A DNA stretch of 7,590 bases, from NCBI GenBank assembly GCA_035630195.1, contig DASQLD010000500.1:1-7590 (forward strand), in the 5' to 3' direction. The position numbers and the translations under genes are program-made. The notes below the pieces were generated by a model. The model was not told the origin of the DNA. It was given only the letters and a program-made list of their open reading frames with translations, and did no database searches. The number at the start of each line of letters is the position of its first letter. Within the stretch, counting starts at the first letter, position 1. Positions 7,076-7,590 of this stretch are shown in pieces. The stretch is from DASQDN01 sp035630195 (lineage in GTDB: Bacteria > Acidobacteriota > Terriglobia > Bryobacterales > Bryobacteraceae).

Positions 7076-7236
7076 AGGCTCCGGTATGCAGAACGGAAAT
7101 TTCGCGCTCGCTAGAGATGACGTAAGCCGCCGCGCAGGTCCATTTTATTAGACTCGACACGCTAAATTCTCCAGCCATCTCGCTTCAAGTATTAGAGACC
7201 AGCATTCCCGAGCAAACCAAAGGCAAATGCGACATG
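7076..7236. other. Divergent intergenic region between glpK and the RTX-like gene
   Basis: This spacer must hold the promoter of the glpKD operon on the minus strand and probably the one for the plus-strand gene at 7254. A minus-strand TAATAA (7145-7150) could be a -10 element, but I see no matching -35 at the right distance. I see no clear palindromic operator. A frame on the minus strand (7393-7148) is not convincing as a gene. Confidence 0.35.
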
Positions 7237-7243
7237 AAGGAGA
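7237..7243 (+). promoter_or_regulatory. Ribosome binding site of the RTX-like gene
   Basis: AAGGAGA ends ten bases before the ATG at 7254. It picks this ATG over an in-frame one at 7227, and the resulting N-terminus is a normal signal peptide. Confidence 0.65.
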
Positions 7244-7253
7244 TATTGTTTCC

Positions 7254-7590
7254 ATGCGCTCGACCTCACGAAACGTCGGACGAACTGTGCTGTTCCTGCT
7301 CGCCTGCGTCGCGCACGCTCTTTGGGCCCCGACTCCACTGACCTGTAACGGCCTTCCAGCCACCATCGTAGCCACCGCTCCGGGACAGATCATTGCACGC
7401 CTGGCGATGATGTCATCGGAACTTCCGGCATGACAAAATCTTCGGGCCGGCTAGGGGACCCGGCGATAGTAGCGATCGTATCGAAGGCGCTTCCGAGATC
7501 GACACTCCGGCAGCCGGATTCAATTTTTGTCTTTTGGACTACGGCAACGACCAGATCAACGATAGCAGGAAGGGGGAATACGCTGAATAT
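7254..7590 (+). pseudogene. Frameshifted secreted RTX-like (hemolysin-type calcium-binding) repeat protein, runs off the window
   Basis: The first 59 codons (7254-7433) encode a signal peptide: a basic start MRSTSRNVGR, then a hydrophobic core TVLFLLACVAHALWA. TCNGLPATIV follows (30-39), a sequence I associate with the beginning of secreted proteins with GTxGxDxIxG calcium-binding repeats. The frame soon loses sense and ends at a TGA (7431-7433). The next frame (from 7400) reads PGDDVIGTSG, a proper repeat. A third frame (from 7432) continues DKIFG, then GPGDSSDRIEG and YGNDQIND, and stays open to 7590. Each step fits loss of one base. The second falls where GGC-A-TGAC would be GGC-AAT-GAC, restoring GND. 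So the gene is either a recent pseudogene or contains sequencing errors; intact, it would be an exported protein of unknown role. Its 3' end lies outside the window. Confidence 0.6.

Noticed and set aside
7148..7393. 81-codon minus-strand frame across the glpK upstream region
   Set aside because: It runs antisense to the signal peptide and TCNGLPATIV part of the RTX-like gene, has no family character, and would fill the operon's promoter region.

Overview
The window looks like chromosomal DNA of a moderately high-GC soil-type bacterium. Acidobacteriota is my best guess. It rests on two recognised but uncharacterised protein styles: the 'RRN...GPRT...GK...N..RHGL' protein at 709-1572, and the YND-type serine hydrolase at 2927-3964. 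I could not run any search, so the assignment is tentative.

Left end (1-708): a decayed IS110-family recombinase lies on the minus strand. Only its N-terminal part (76-333) is still open, and a shifted frame may continue to the window edge. It is followed by about 375 bases without a convincing gene, ending in a strong intrinsic-terminator hairpin (659-696) only 12 bases before the next start codon.

Middle (709-3964, plus strand): a 287-residue conserved hypothetical protein overlaps by 22 bases an MFS transporter of the anion:cation symporter type (1551-2735). After 191 bases without a recognised signal comes a beta-lactamase-fold serine hydrolase (2927-3964). Nothing in the sequence fixes the transporter's substrate or ties these three genes to one pathway.

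Right part (4029-7075, minus strand): a glycerol catabolism operon, glpK then glpD, joined by an ATGA stop/start overlap. Glycerol kinase makes sn-glycerol 3-phosphate, and the FAD-dependent dehydrogenase oxidises it to dihydroxyacetone phosphate while passing electrons to the quinone pool. No glycerol facilitator or glp regulator is present in the window.

Right edge (7254-7590, plus strand, divergent from glpK): the start of a secreted protein with RTX-like (hemolysin-type calcium-binding) repeats. It is broken by what look like two single-base deletions and runs off the window.

I see no clear new biological system. The best leads are the terminator placed directly before the hypothetical gene, the frameshifted RTX-like gene, and a glycerol kinase that appears to lack the Arg of the fructose-1,6-bisphosphate inhibitory site.
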